Positions 43,231 through 55,916 of a stretch of 64,000 bases of DNA are shown here, piece after piece. Position numbers and translations under genes: made by a program. This DNA comes from Viola odorata (Eukaryota; Streptophyta; Magnoliopsida; Malpighiales; Violaceae), in the NCBI GenBank assembly GCA_963691705.1, contig OY829540.1:68930367-68994366 (forward strand), given 5' to 3'. Numbering within the stretch: position 1 is the stretch's first letter; each line of letters opens with the position of its first letter. Under the pieces are notes generated by a model, which did no database searches, was not told where the DNA came from, and saw only the letters and a program-made list of their open reading frames with translations.

Positions 43231-45243
43231 AGCTTCTGTTATAGCTTATTCTCAAGGAAGGGAATACCACAAAAATTAAATCCTTCTACTTATTGTGAGA
43301 TCCCATCGGGTTGTGGGTTCTCACAGTGGTGACTTCACTGGGGATATGCCGCTGGTGTTGTGGGTTCTCACATTTATGTACCAAATACTGAAAAAAATGT
43401 ATTTTTCAAATCCACAAGTGTAATTATGAACATAATTTAGATTAGACAAAAACATATGGATGTCTATTTATCTAAGGTCATCATATAATCACTGTATAGC
43501 TGTCAAAACAAAGGAAAACGATACTACGGGTTTTGCCTGTTCACCAACTTTAACAGCACACTAATTCATTCATCTCAAAGGACACTCCCACCATACCTTG
43601 TATGGATTTAATTTTTAATTAAATATAGAGGGTGATAGGATTCGAACTCCTGATCGTTTGGTCATGAAGGCTCCGCTATCATATCAAAGGACCACTGTAC
43701 TCAAAAGCCATGACTTATGAGTGAGACCCAATGCTATTAATTATCTCAAGGGAAATATCCTAAAAATACAAAAGTTATACTTATTGTTCCCAATCATAAA
43801 TTGCAAGTTAAGACCCTTTCTCATTTCTTCATATGAATTATAAACTAATCAAGTTAACCAATGAGTTAATCTACAAAGGATTAGTCAAAATATTTCTTGA
43901 AAAATTATTAAAGAATAAAGCCATTTATGAGACTGTCATAGCAACACGAAAGAGGAAAAAAACACTATTTACATCTGTACAGAAGTTAAATTGGTTAGCC
44001 CTTCAAAATACAAACATTTAGAATGCCGGAGATGTTTACTGCAGGCATTGTCTTCATATTTTCATTAAAAATAAAAATTACTCAATGCCTCCCAACCAGG
44101 GAAACTTTTAGGGAACAAATCTGCACATCAAATGCACATGATATAGCAAGCTTAATGTAAGAACCCTATGTAGAACAAACAAAAGCATTAGCTGACAAAC
44201 AGAACAGATAAGCATGTACATCAACTTTTTCAGACTTCACTTTGCCGCACCTTAAAATTCCATTGTCAGCCTGATTGCAAAGGTGTGTTAGCACCAGTTT
44301 CATCATCTCCTGTTGCGACATTAGTGTCCACTATACTAACCTTTGTTGTAGATTTTACTTAAATAGAGTTTTGAAAGATTTATGCCCAAGGATGAAAAAA
44401 AAGTATGCAGGTATGTACGTGTAAGGCAAGGAGCTGAATGCAGAACAAGAAAAAACAACTGAACTTATACTAATTTTGGAAAATAATTGGATGAGACAAA
44501 CATAAACAGAGAGGAGCGGTAGCTTTTGAGAATACAGCCCGGCTAGGCAGCATGAGATTACAGAGCACCATTTCATGATAGATGGTATGATTGATCACGA
44601 CTCATGAGAATCGTTGATCATTTGATCATAGCAAAAAAGAGTCACTGGAAATAACACAAGTGGAAATGGGGACAAGAAGTTGGGGTATATAAGAACTTAA
44701 AGGAGTTCATTTGCGAAATATATACCAATAAGCACTGATTACACCACTGTCATAGGCAATGTTCATGGTGTAGCACAGGCTATCATACGTAGGTGTTAGC
44801 TGGTGAAAGCAGCAAGCCTACTATATGCTGGAGTAATGGTATATGGTAAAGTATCCAGGTTTGAATCATTCACTGTTACTAGGAAAATATGAGGTTCTTT
44901 TCTCTTTTTTTCCTAGAGCCTATACACCGTACATCAAATGCGTTACTCCAAAGCCTATTTGCCCTTGGTCTGTGAACTACAAAGTGGAATGATAAAAGCA
45001 GAATGGAATTAATTAAAATAAAAAAACCTCTAATAGAAAAGAATCAGAATTTGGCATACATTTGGCTTTAGAATGGAGTAGAAGGGTTATAAACATGTAC
45101 CTTTATATTTATAAAATTTTGTAGATCTGTACAAATAACATTGAGAGATCCAAACTAATAAGCACTATTACAAATCAACTATAAACTCGCTTACATGTGG
45201 CCATTCCAATAAGCATCCACATACTAATACAATGACTGGATAC
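43231..45243. other. Region between the convergent rhomboid and DCC genes
   Basis: 3' flanks of both genes. Short open frames only. It contains the SINE-like element at about 43605 and a possible last DCC exon at 44266-44340. Confidence 0.6.
43605..43710 (-). mobile_element. Possible tRNA-derived SINE remnant
   Basis: On the minus strand GATAGCGGAGCC (about 43669-43680) and GGAGTTCGAATCC (43638-43650) resemble RNA polymerase III A and B boxes at tRNA-like spacing. No poly-A tail or target duplication was identified. Confidence 0.35.
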
Positions 45244-47114
45244 TCAATCATAATATACCTCACATGACTCTGAGCGACCAAAAATTGTATAACGATTGTT
45301 TGCAACATTATCATATACAATATCCCGTATAAACCTACAAAATCAGAAAGTAATATTAAGATAACTGGACATATGCTGCATGATCAGTTGTTAAACCAGG
45401 ATGACACAAAACAAAAAGGACTGACTTACAGTGGTACAAACTGCAGAAACAATGCCAGCTGGGGAAAAGGTAAGTCTATGTATTCCATTATCTTCAATAC
45501 AGCTTCTGACTTGATATATGATCTGAAATTTAGTAGAATTTTATCCCATTAAATACCCTTAACTGTAGCCTTATACAGTACTCATCAAGAAATTTATTAT
45601 TGAAAAGGCATGCCATAAGAAAAACTTTTAAAAAATGAGTCGCAGCTTTTGGACTCAGAGAAGTTACTTTTATTAGCATCTCCTCCAGGGATGAAAATGA
45701 TTGGTGCAAAACTATTATGCAGAGAAACTACATTCAAGCCACCATATTTAATAGCTTGATTAAATAAAATCTGAGCAGAATACAGTCGTACCTATCCTTT
45801 TCAACAAGTACAACACTAGAAATATCATCAGGGGCTCGTCCTGACCTCCTCAAAAGGTTTCTGCCTGCATCACTCTGGAGAGCTTCATACCTTATTCTCC
45901 TGTAAACAATGGGACTAGTAAGAAGAGCTTTTGGACAGAAAAATTATACCAAAAGCATAACAAACCTTTTACACTCATTCATAGTAGGAGATATCAAAAT
46001 TCAATTTTTTCAACATAATAACAAACCAAAAAAAAAAACACTGATCTTGATGCAAATATCTCTTGATCATTATATAAAACAAGTTGTCAATGAGCAAGAT
46101 TGAAGAATAGTACTTAAGCTGCATCCATGAAGAGGGAAACACTGTTTCCTTCCTCATTTAAAGAAGGAGACTCTAGAAGACCAGAGATCCAGCACAAAGA
46201 TGCCAGTTAGAGTGGAGTTATGATAACTGGATGTGACTTAATTTGCAAACTCAAGCTACTCAAGGAATCAGATTGGTTCACACAAAATAAAGCTCAATCC
46301 AAAATCAAAAAAACCATTACATATGGTGCTAAGCCATAGCAGTTCAGATACCGTTAACAACAGCACAGACCCATCATCCAAAATTTCTAGCTAGAGTAAC
46401 TTTTATTATCAGTATACATAATTACCTCAGATGGATCACCCAAAATTGCTAACCAGAGTAACTTTTTCAATCATTTTACATAATTACTTAATTAGTCTAC
46501 TTTAAGGATTATAGAACCAAAGTAAAACAGGAAATGCCACCAATACCAATGTTGCTCGTAAATATTTCCATCAGCACAAACATAAAACAAAATTTAAGGC
46601 AGATGTGTAAATTCTTACCATCACTCAAAATTCACTATCCATGACAAAACAAGATTAGCAACAAAATGAATGGTTATCATCACAGACGAACACAAAAGCA
46701 ATATAGAATCGAAGAAAACTCACCTATTTCTATCATTGTCACGGACAAACCTCACTCCTCCATTACAAAGATTACAAACACCTGCCACATGATCAATTTT
46801 TACAAATACATAAAAATAAAAAAACAACAAAATCAAATCTTAAACAAACCCATAAAAAAATGGGAAGTTTACATAAAAAATTTACTTATAACACGAAAAA
46901 GAAACCAGAAAATGGAAATTGTAAAGCTTTTACCGTCAAATAGCATGATTGGTCTTGAGTCTTTCTCAAAGAAGTTACTAGTAGCTTCTACCCAATCAAC
47001 CTTGTTGTTACTTTGTGGAGGTGATAGGGTAGCAAAAGTCGCAATTCTAGGTCTAACATGAGCAGTGGGCGTCATGGCTAATCGTGCGCACCCACCGTGA
47101 GCAAGAAAAGCCAT
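45244..47114 (-). CDS. DCC-family thiol-disulfide oxidoreductase-like protein (DUF393)
   Basis: Exons on the minus strand: 47114-46934, 46781-46724, 45899-45792, 45522-45430, 45334-45259, in frame for 172 codons. The family signature DGVCNLCNGG spans exons 1 and 2, with the CxxC pair that gives the family its proposed redox role; FPQLALFLQFVPLFIRD and NNRYTIFGRSESCE follow. The N-terminus is Ala/Arg/Thr-rich, like an organelle transit peptide. The end is uncertain: reading on after SCE gives four more residues to a TGA at 45244, while splicing at gtatat (45258) to an exon at 44340-44266 would give about 24 more. The first option fits the length of the Arabidopsis relative, as I recall it. Confidence 0.88.
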
Positions 47115-47638
47115 TGAATTGATTGAGGGATGCTTTGAGAGTTGGATTTTGCAGTTGCCACTGATGAGCGCTCTCGAGGACTTGAGCTTCTTTTTTTCAT
47201 TAGTTTTTTTTTTTTAAGTCTGGGAGCTCAATGTACGAAAATACCCATGGCGTTGTAGAGCGTACCACTTTCACCTTGCGTGGATCCTTTGGTAAACATA
47301 AGGGGTATGTTGGTAATATGCATAGAGCAGACTAATGAACCACGTGTCGTTTTGAAGGCCAATAGTGACTGGGTGGTGATTTAATCACTGAGAAGTCAAA
47401 CATCGAGTCATCCCGTTCTTTCTTTCTTTCTTTCTTCATTGGAACCAAAAATTCAACTAACTTTTTTTCCTACCGAATTGATTAATAAAAAAATAAAATT
47501 TAGTTCATAATTAAACTTGTTATCTCTAATTTAAAAAATAAAAGTATTAAATTACTTATATTTATCGTACGTTTGTATAATCTGGGAAAAAAAAACTTTT
47601 TTTGAAAACAGTTCTTTCAAATAAAATTGAAACACTTG
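47115..47638. other. DCC promoter region
   Basis: Upstream of the DCC gene. Holds a (CTTT)n run at 47418-47437. No coding sequence. Confidence 0.6.
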
Positions 47639-48401
47639 GGCCCGGTTTACCTCAGGCAATTTTTCCGAAAATTCTCCAGTTTTTTGAAAACTGGATTTTT
47701 TTTTTCGAAAATATATTTACTTCGCGTTGTTTTCATTTCGGAAACGAAAATGAAAATTTTCAGAATGAAAACTCATGTGTAAGTTTTGAAAACACCCAAA
47801 ACCTGTTTTAAAAAATTTTCAGATTTTTACACATCAAGTTTTCATTTTGAAAACTCGATTTTGCATTTAGAGAATTAAATGAAACTTTTTTAATTCCAAC
47901 TCTACCCTTACTCATCTCTACCTCTTCTTCTCTCCTTGCCCTAAATCACACGACGCTCTCTTCTTCTCCCTCGCTGCTCTTCTTCTCCTCTCTCGCCCCC
48001 GTCCGACTCCTGTCTCGCCTCCGTCCGACTCTTCTCGCTCTCGGATTCTCCTCCTCCACCACCCACCGAAACCGACGGTAAGTTTACTTACTCGCAGCAC
48101 CTTTCTCATTCTCTCCGCCAGATCTTTGGCTGACTTAAAAATCTCCAGCTTTCGTTTGATTTAGCTCGCGTCGTGTGATTTGATGGGTATGTTGTGTGAA
48201 TGTGAATATGTGAATATAATGTTTAGGTCATGATTAGTGAGCTTGAATTGATGAACGAGCGAGCCCTGAGCTGAATTGATTATGGGTTTGTGTTGCGACA
48301 GCTTTAACTGGTCCTCTGCTTCTCTTTTTTGTATTTTATTGATGGGTTTTTTCAGGACCCTTTTCTAGGTTTGAACTCTGCTTCTTTATTTCAACTTGTA
48401 G

Positions 48402-48477
48402 ATACCACTAAGTGGGGTGCATTCCATATTGGGGAGGGCTGTTGTTGTGCATGCTGATCCTGACGATCTTGGAAAAG
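48402..48477 (+). pseudogene. Isolated Cu/Zn superoxide dismutase exon
   Basis: ATA...AAAG with ttgtag before and gtatat after encodes IPLSG then [16 protein letters not shown], the electrostatic-loop region just before GHELS of cytosolic plant Cu/Zn-SOD. It is open and keeps both splice sites. No other SOD exon, and no copper-ligand histidines, occurs nearby, so it is an orphan exon. It ends in phase 1, the phase in which the next recognised exon (48817) begins. Confidence 0.87.
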
Positions 48478-48816
48478 GTATATGTTTTACTGTTTTATAC
48501 TTTATGCTTATCGTATATTATATACGAAGCCTTCTTCAATTTTAACTTATATCTCGATGGTCACAGTTGTAGCAACTCTTGCTTGGAAAATAGAGGAATA
48601 GTGAAATAACATTGCAACTTTTGGATCAGATGTTTCGGTCTTTTGTGCATGCATTTTGATTGTGCTTTTGCAGTGAGCATCTTCGTTCGTTGTTTATTAT
48701 GTTCAATGAGTTGCTTTCTTGTTTGCTTTAACCATTCACTAGAGTTGTACCTTAGTAACTAAGTACTTCATATTAGTTAAGCTTTAGCTTCTTAACAGTA
48801 ATTTTGTAAGTCTCAG

Positions 48817-50243
48817 GTTATACTAATTTTGTATATGGGACAATTGCACTTGGTTTGATTCTTGCTGGGCGAATGAAGGAATTAAGAATTATATATATTC
48901 TAACTGGTAAATCCAACATCTAATCAAGATCTTATTACCTGTGCTGGTTTATTTAGAAACATAACTGTTGAATTTGTTCCTCTCATTCGCAGTTTATTAT
49001 GGCATAGACAATTCGTTTTGTAGTTTGGCTCCACATGTTATGCAGGTGGGCTAGTCTATTCCTTGCAATCTCAGGAACTTTTCTACTTGTCCCATTTACC
49101 TTTTGAGTAATTGTTATTTGGTGTTTACAGTGGCTGTTGAGTTCATATAACACTCAGATATTGCTTATGGTGTTTCTTGCCATAGTTTCACTTTTATTGT
49201 CGGGATTCTTTGGATACCATGTCAACCTGTGTCTCACAAACACCACGACAAATGAGGTCCGTTCTACTTTCCCTGTATTTTGTCAAAATTATCTTTAGTT
49301 TTCTTAGGCATGATTTGGATGGTCATATAGCTTTTAGTGTTCTAAATTTTGCCTGGCTCAGAGTCAAAGACCTGTCCTTCTTTTAGCATTTTATCCTTGT
49401 TGATGTAACAAACTATCTCCCTGATGACTGAAAAGAACAGCACGTTAAATTGTGTTGTTAATAAGTGAATATTAGCAGCAGCTTGACATGGGTTTGTTCC
49501 ACTTGATTTGGGTATATTTGGAACCTAAGTAGTTTCCTTGCCTCTTAGCTTCTTAATCTTGTTCCTAATATAGTTTTGTCATTCCTGACGCGGTTAACTA
49601 AATCAAAAAGCCTCTTCTTGAGGCGACTACCATCCATTCACGGTGATATAGTTTGTTACAATTGCGTTCCTGCTTCCTTGACAGTATTTGTAGGGGAAAA
49701 AATGAATTGTGGTCCTGGCTTGTGGTTTGGGGTAGAAGGTTTTAGAGGATTTGGATGTGATCGAAACATTTCCTGCTGACTGAAGGTTTATATTTATCTT
49801 GGGTTAATCTTGATGGCTGAAATTTTCTGGAAAAAAAAAACAGATAAAAATATAGAAGCAGCAGAGCCATATCTTTGTGCAAGAGAGTTCACATGCACTT
49901 GTGGGGATTCATTTGATCGTGAAATTTAAGCTAAAGTCTTTTGTTTTGTTTTTATAATGCAGACCTTTAAGTGGCAGGAGTACACATGAGCTGGGAGAGG
50001 AAGCTAAATGAAGCCAAGGCCAGTGCTGCTGCACTCAAAGCAGGCGTCAGTGTGGTTGGCAGTGAAGCAAGGCATCCGGTGAGCAAATGCAAATCCTTTT
50101 TTAGAAGATCTCCCATTGAAGATGCAGAGGTTGTTATTAAGAGAAACGTGTATGATAAGGGTTTCTTCCACAATTTTTGTGAGATCATTTTCCCATTCTC
50201 AAGTAGAGCATCATTTTCACGAACGAAACTCAAGTCGTCCTGA
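48817..50243 (+). pseudogene. DHHC-type protein S-acyltransferase, C-terminal exons, frameshifted
   Basis: Exons 48817-48906, 48993-49045, 49131-49256 and 49963-50243 encode two hydrophobic helices, the TTxE motif of S-acyltransferases ([11 protein letters not shown]), and a C-terminal tail (SWERKLNEAKASAAALKAG ... VYDKGFFHNFCEIIFP) like plant PAT10/PAT11-type enzymes. The catalytic DHHC cysteine-rich domain and the first helices are absent. In the last exon two extra bases (AC near 49990) shift the frame after KWQEY, so the tail is read only in another frame. It would not be an active enzyme. Confidence 0.8.
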
Positions 50244-51711
50244 GATGCCTCTCATTAGGTGTTCAACCTGTTCTCGATCGTGATTTTGTTGCTTGTTGCA
50301 CTTGTCATGCATGGTTGGCCATGTCATGCATTCTGAAAGGGCATGGAAAGGATGTTCAGGTGCCATAGCTTTTCGTTATTTAACGCCGAATGAAAATGGT
50401 TTGCTGGTCTATGGCCTATTGCAGTGATGTTTGTGAATTGCTCTGTAGACAGATTCTTAAAAGGCAAACAATATTTTTTGTAATGAAGTTGTCCGAATCA
50501 GCATACTCACCTCAGGTCACACCCACCCATAACTGATTAAACATTCACTCTTCTTACCTGGATCGGAGCAGCTGATCTCAAGAGTGACGATTACTTGGTT
50601 GTGAGTCGCGGCAAATTTTCTCCTTCTAAGTTTTACTATTTTTTAATAGTAAAAGAATATTTATATATTTGCTATGTTAGCATTTAGCAATTTAAAAATG
50701 TATTAGATATTGTATTATTTTTTAAATTATAGTTTTGAAGTGTTTATTGAACCGTTTATCTAATAAAAATATATTTAATGAAAGATTTTCAAGAATTTTT
50801 GTGATTTAATGATGTGATCAGCTATAGTTTCTTGCTCTACGTCATTTGTCCAGTTGATACATTAATTGAGAAATTAGTGGTAATATATGGTGGCATACAT
50901 CATCCCAGAAAAGAATTTGCAATAATAGTATAGGGACCAAATTACTGTTGTCTATTTTTATTTTAAGTTTCTAAATTAATAAAACTTTTTTCATATTTAT
51001 TTCATATTGAATATATTAAAATAAACAATTAGGATTATTAAAATAATTTTTAAATGATTTCTTCTTTTCATTACAAATATTTTCGGTTTTCCAAAAAAAT
51101 GAAAACGCACGAAGTAAACACGTTTTTCAGTTTTCAGATCAGGAAATTCTTATATTCAGTGCGAAGTAAACGTGTTCTCTAGTTTTTCTGATCAGGAAAC
51201 AAGCGCGAAGTAAACACATTTTTCAGTTTTCAGAATGAAAATAAACAGCAAATTGAAAATTGAAAATTCTCTCAGATAAACGCACATTGATTTTTTTAAA
51301 ATAAAATCTTAACGCTTCACCATTAAACCAACTCTAATTATTTAAAATATTAACATATTTATAAAATCATCAAAAGAATATTAAATATTATTTATATTTT
51401 AACACTCGAATATAATCAATAAACTATATAATTATTGACTAGCTATAAACTCATCGGTAAGTTTTGGTTCACAACTTAGTAAACTTTCTAGTCCCCTCAA
51501 AATTAGTAGTATTTCATAGTGACTCCCAATTACAATTACAATTACAAATTAATTCATTTAACTATTTTTATGTTCGCAATTAAGCCATCTGACATAACGA
51601 CATGTCATTCGACGCTCCCCGCTACTTCCCGAACTCACATTGCCCTGCCCAGTTCACCAAACGCATCAACTGATCTGAGTTCTTTTTTGTATTAAAAACC
51701 TCATAAACACA

Positions 51712-51713
<2 letters not shown>
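50244..51713. other. AT-rich spacer before SEC11
   Basis: Up to about 51290 it may belong to the candidate transposon. gcgaagtaaac recurs three times between 51100 and 51210. Nothing coding. Confidence 0.6.

Positions 51714-51757
<44 letters not shown>
51714..51757. repeat. 44-base poly-C run followed by (CA)n
   Basis: An unbroken run of 44 C, then acacacacacac. It lies 80 bp before the SEC11 ATG, in the probable leader or core promoter. The true length is doubtful, since such runs are copied and assembled poorly. Confidence 0.9.
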
Positions 51758-51836
51758 ACACACACACACTCAGCATACAGCGAAACATAACAATCACTGG
51801 ATCAACAAGGAACAGAAACCAAAGCTAGGCAGAAAG

Positions 51837-54800
51837 ATGGGTTGGATTGGTGATACTGTAGATTCCGTCAAATCCATTCAGATCCGTCAGCTCCTCACTC
51901 AAGCCGTCAGTCTAGGTTAGCCTCTAAAAGTTTCATTCTTTCCCGTTAGTACAGCTTTGAAAACTCTGAAAGTTTTGTTCTTTGTGAAAGCTTCTTTTTT
52001 TTATATTGATTTACTTTTATCTGGGCATGTTTGATTTGTGAATATGATGAATATTTGACGTGGGTTGAAAATTTCTATGATTTTAGTGGGATGGATTTTA
52101 CAATACAAGTGGAATTGGCCTGTCTGAGGGTTGTTAGATTTAGGGACTGAGAAGTGATGGTAATGCAGTTAATTGGGCTTGCCTTTTATATTGCTGCCAT
52201 TTCTATATTTCTCCTGGTTTTTGTTAATGAATTTGAGCTAGTTTTGATTTGGAGTGGTAGGATGAATTGGGGCTAGGGACAAGAAAGCTATTTTGTGATA
52301 GTTGCTTTCAATGTTGTTATGGTTTGCTTAAGAGCAATCTGCTACTGGTTTCAGGCATGATCGTTACATCTGCACTAATAATATGGAAGGCGTTGATGTG
52401 CTTCACTGGTAGTGAGTCTCCTGTAGTGGTGGTTCTCTCTGGAAGTATGGAACCTGGCTTCAAGAGAGTAAGTCAGACTAAATGTGCACGTTATATACTT
52501 GTGTTTATATATGAAAAAAAAAGCATTAAATAGATTGTCTATCATTGCAATCATAATCTCCTTCACCCAAGTAGATTAAAGAGAAACAATGATGATCCCT
52601 TCGTATGGGTAAGACGGAGGAGAGTGATTTTTTCCTTGTTTGCCAGACTTTGACCAAATGATCCTATTTTGAATTCAAAACTTTTCCATTAGTAAATTCA
52701 ATTTGTGCAAGTGTGTATCTCATAGAGTAAAGGCGTTGACTGTGGTAACAGTTTTAAAGGTTATGGGATGGTATAGAGTTACTAGTAGCAATACTCTCCT
52801 AGCTTAAAGGGAATATGTATCTTTTGATAGGATATCCAGTCAAATAAAAGCAAGAAAAAAAGAGAGCATAAGGACTCTTTTGTTTTACAATTCCAAACCA
52901 CTGAAAAATTGGTAGGTGCAGAAAAAATTACACTTTTCCATAACACATTAAATCAGACTGATCTCTGGGGCCTGAAGGATAAAGTGGCTATTGATTTTAC
53001 CAGCTTTATACTTCTTCTAGCATTGCCATTATGTTTGGTTTTCCTTTATGACGTCATATATTCATAGTTATTGTAATTCATTGCCTTTCTGTGCTTCAGA
53101 ATAAGACTGGAAAAAGGGATAGCATTATCTAAATAATCTGATGCAATTAAATTTAATAAATATCATGAGGAAAACACTGACAAAATGGATTTAATCAATT
53201 GATTGTTAGCAGCGATGTGTAATCTATACCCTTAGTTGAATATTGATCCGACGGTTCTAATTAATGATTTCATAGACATTCTGTAGATATCCAATGTATA
53301 TTTGCAATTGCAAAACATTGCTATTGTCTTGCTCTCTGTATCTTATGATATTGTAATATGAAGTTTTCTTTGTTTCCCCTGCTAGTTTTATCATTTGATT
53401 ATGCTGCTTAATTGGTGATTCTCACTATTTGCAGGGGGACATTTTGTTTTTGCACATGAGTGAAGATCCTATTCGGGCTGGGGAGATTGTTGTTTTTAAT
53501 GTTGATGTAAGTTCCTTTTGTTCTGGTTTTACTTCTTCCATTTTACTTTCTGTTGTCTTTTCACCTTTTTCATGGACTGGTTTGTATCTTCATTGTCTTG
53601 TCTTCATAATTTTCGAAGTATGTTACCTTTTTGAAACTATTGTTGTACACTGCATTTGTCATTCATACGAAGAAAGACACCCATCAACTTATGCACATGA
53701 CTGCATTGTAGTGGCTGAAATATCTTTTTCTTTGACTTTTGGGATTCCAATTTCTTCATGCAGTGTACAATGACTGTTACAAAAAGGTGTAACTTGCTTA
53801 AAAGTTGTATAAAGAAAGACACATGTGAACTTGTGCATATATGATTGTAGTGGCTGAAATATCTATTCCTTTTGAGTTTTGGGGTTCTGATCTATTTGTC
53901 CACTTACGAGATGCGCATGTTAAGAGGAGCATGAATAGTACAGAAATATGTTTTACGTTTGCTGCATTGCTACGTCAAGTTTTTTCCCCCAGTGCTTTGA
54001 GCAAGAACACACTATAATCAGGCTGGGATTGGTTGTTGGATTATTTCCTATTTTTCTATTGTTTGAGGTGCCTGAACATGCTACACTATTGTCTTTTTTT
54101 TCCATTTAAAATAAATAAATTCATAAGACTCATTACATCGGATACATCCTAATAGAGGGAATATTTATTTAAATAAGATTCTAAGGCATATTTTACCTTT
54201 ATTTGGTATTATCAATGAGCTTGTAGCTGACCGGTACACTTTTGATCAGGGAGATTGGGTTTTGGGCTCAAGTTCCAGCTTTGCAGTTTACAGGCCCCAA
54301 AACATATTATAATAGAATGGAGAAAAAACCTTTAGTTAGTATGATTGTTTAGTTTGTTCTTCTTGCTCAACTCGTGGCTATAAGTAACAGTTGTATGAAG
54401 AGTGTGAGGGATGCAAAAAGATAACTGAGCTATCTAGTATGTGGAGTTTTGAATTTCATGTAAACTTCAATTACATTGGTTTTAGCATATCAGTCATATA
54501 TATGCCATGTACACTTTAATTATTGTGCAAAAAAATGCATAACAGTTTTGGGTTTTCCATGTAGGATATTATTTTGTGTTTTGTTTGGATGATTCTTTTG
54601 TTCATGTTGGATAATCTTGCATGCAATTATCATTTTATTTAGTTGATGCAGGTGATCTAATATTTTTTCTCTTGGTTTTTTGTTGATCAGGGTCGAGAAA
54701 TTCCAATTGTTCATCGCGTAATTAAGGTAAAGATCCGGCTGACCACATGGACATTTTATCTGCATGCTATATCGTGGGTAATCTAAGTGATGCACTGCAC

Positions 54801-55916
54801 ACCATAATGTCTGTGCATGTAGACTGTGTAGGGTGTCTGTATGTGTGTTGAGAAAAGGAGGCGGAGAAAGAGAGCGAGATGTGTGCTATTTGCTGGGTAT
54901 TGCTTATCTGTCCTAACATGTGAACTATAATGAAGTTAGGATAAAATTGGAGTCTTCTTTCTCATGTGTTATTCGTTAGAACGATGTTAATTAATAGCAA
55001 CATCCCGTGGCTTTATATTTAATTTCAGGTCCATGAAAGGGAAGATACTGGGGAAGTTGATGTCCTCACAAAAGGTGATGGTTTATGTTTTGAACATTAC
55101 TTCGTTGAAGTTGGCAGAGCAGCTTCCTTCAATACCTCCTTTATTTCTTGTGTTTACTACCATTCTCACATTGTCTGTGCTGCTCTCTCAGGAGACAATA
55201 ATTATGGGGATGATAGGCTTTTGTATGCTCAGGGTCAACTCTGGCTTCAGCGCCACCATATTATGGGAAGAGCTGTGGGGTAAAGACCTGAATTTCTCAT
55301 TTTGTTGTGTTCTTTGACAGTAGTATAATTTAGAGTGACAGAAGTTCAAAGTTTAGAATCAGTAACACACATCTGGACTTCAACTTATAATCTACGTACG
55401 AAAAAATAATTATAAAAATAAAACTTATCAGTATGATTTAGATAAGTAAAACTTTCAAAAGCTCTCCTGATAATTAACAATATTTTATTGAGTTGAGCTT
55501 CCTTGACTCCTCGCTTGTTTGTTGGATGATTATAGGATAGTTAACCTCCGTCTTCTTCCTGGTTCTAAGCTTTTATTTATCTACAGGTTCTTACCATATG
55601 TTGGTTGGGTAACAATCATCATGACTGAGAAGCCTATTATCAAGGTATCTTTCTTTATCGATCATTTCCTAAACTGGCAGACAGTCTTTAACTGCTATCG
55701 TTGCCTCTTAACTTTGTATACATTTCAAATTTCCTTCCCCCTTGACGTGTCTGAATTTCTAAACCATTGATACATTTCAAAAGTCCAGGTCATTTTGTTG
55801 ATGCATTATCGTTGTTTGGCATGGACTTGGAATGAAAAACGCGATTGGTTTTCTTTTTCTTGCAGTATATTCTGATTGGCGCATTGGGATTGCTCGTCAT
55901 AACTTCAAAGGACTGA
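51837..55916 (+). CDS. SEC11: Signal peptidase complex catalytic subunit SEC11
   Basis: Removes signal peptides from proteins entering the ER. Exons 51837-51915, 52355-52467, 53435-53506, 54691-54726, 55029-55074, 55192-55279, 55587-55644, 55866-55916 give 543 nt, 180 aa, the usual plant length. One N-terminal membrane helix; catalytic Ser57 in [11 protein letters not shown], His96 in PIVHRVIK (eukaryotic SEC11 has His where bacterial enzymes have Lys), and the Asp-rich box GDNNYGDD at 116-123. A C-terminal hydrophobic stretch ends at TSKD. All splice sites are GT-AG. No lesion is seen. Confidence 0.96.

Larger units (their letters stand above)
47639..51290. mobile_element. Candidate gene-capturing DNA transposon between DCC and SEC11
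   Basis: The left edge reads cggtttacctcaggcaattt and, 70 bp in, tttacttcgcgttgttttc. The right edge read in reverse has gcgtttatctgagagaattt and then tttacttcgcgcttgtttcc, so the two edges look like diverged inverted repeats. Inside lie a CT-rich leader-like region with a gtaagt donor (about 47900-48080), one SOD exon and four S-acyltransferase exons, none expected in this gene neighbourhood. No transposase and no clear target duplication were found, so this is a hypothesis. Confidence 0.42.

Noticed and set aside
43638..43680. tRNA gene
   Set aside because: A- and B-box-like words are present, but the arms do not pair into a cloverleaf by eye; a SINE remnant is more likely.
46666..47061. 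131-codon plus-strand frame
   Set aside because: It is antisense to the first exons and introns of the DCC gene and has no match to any family I know.
47418..47437. (CTTT)n tract as a regulatory element
   Set aside because: An ordinary microsatellite; no evidence of function.
53429..53773. 114-codon open frame inside the SEC11 gene
   Set aside because: It is exon 3 of SEC11 read through its donor site into the intron.
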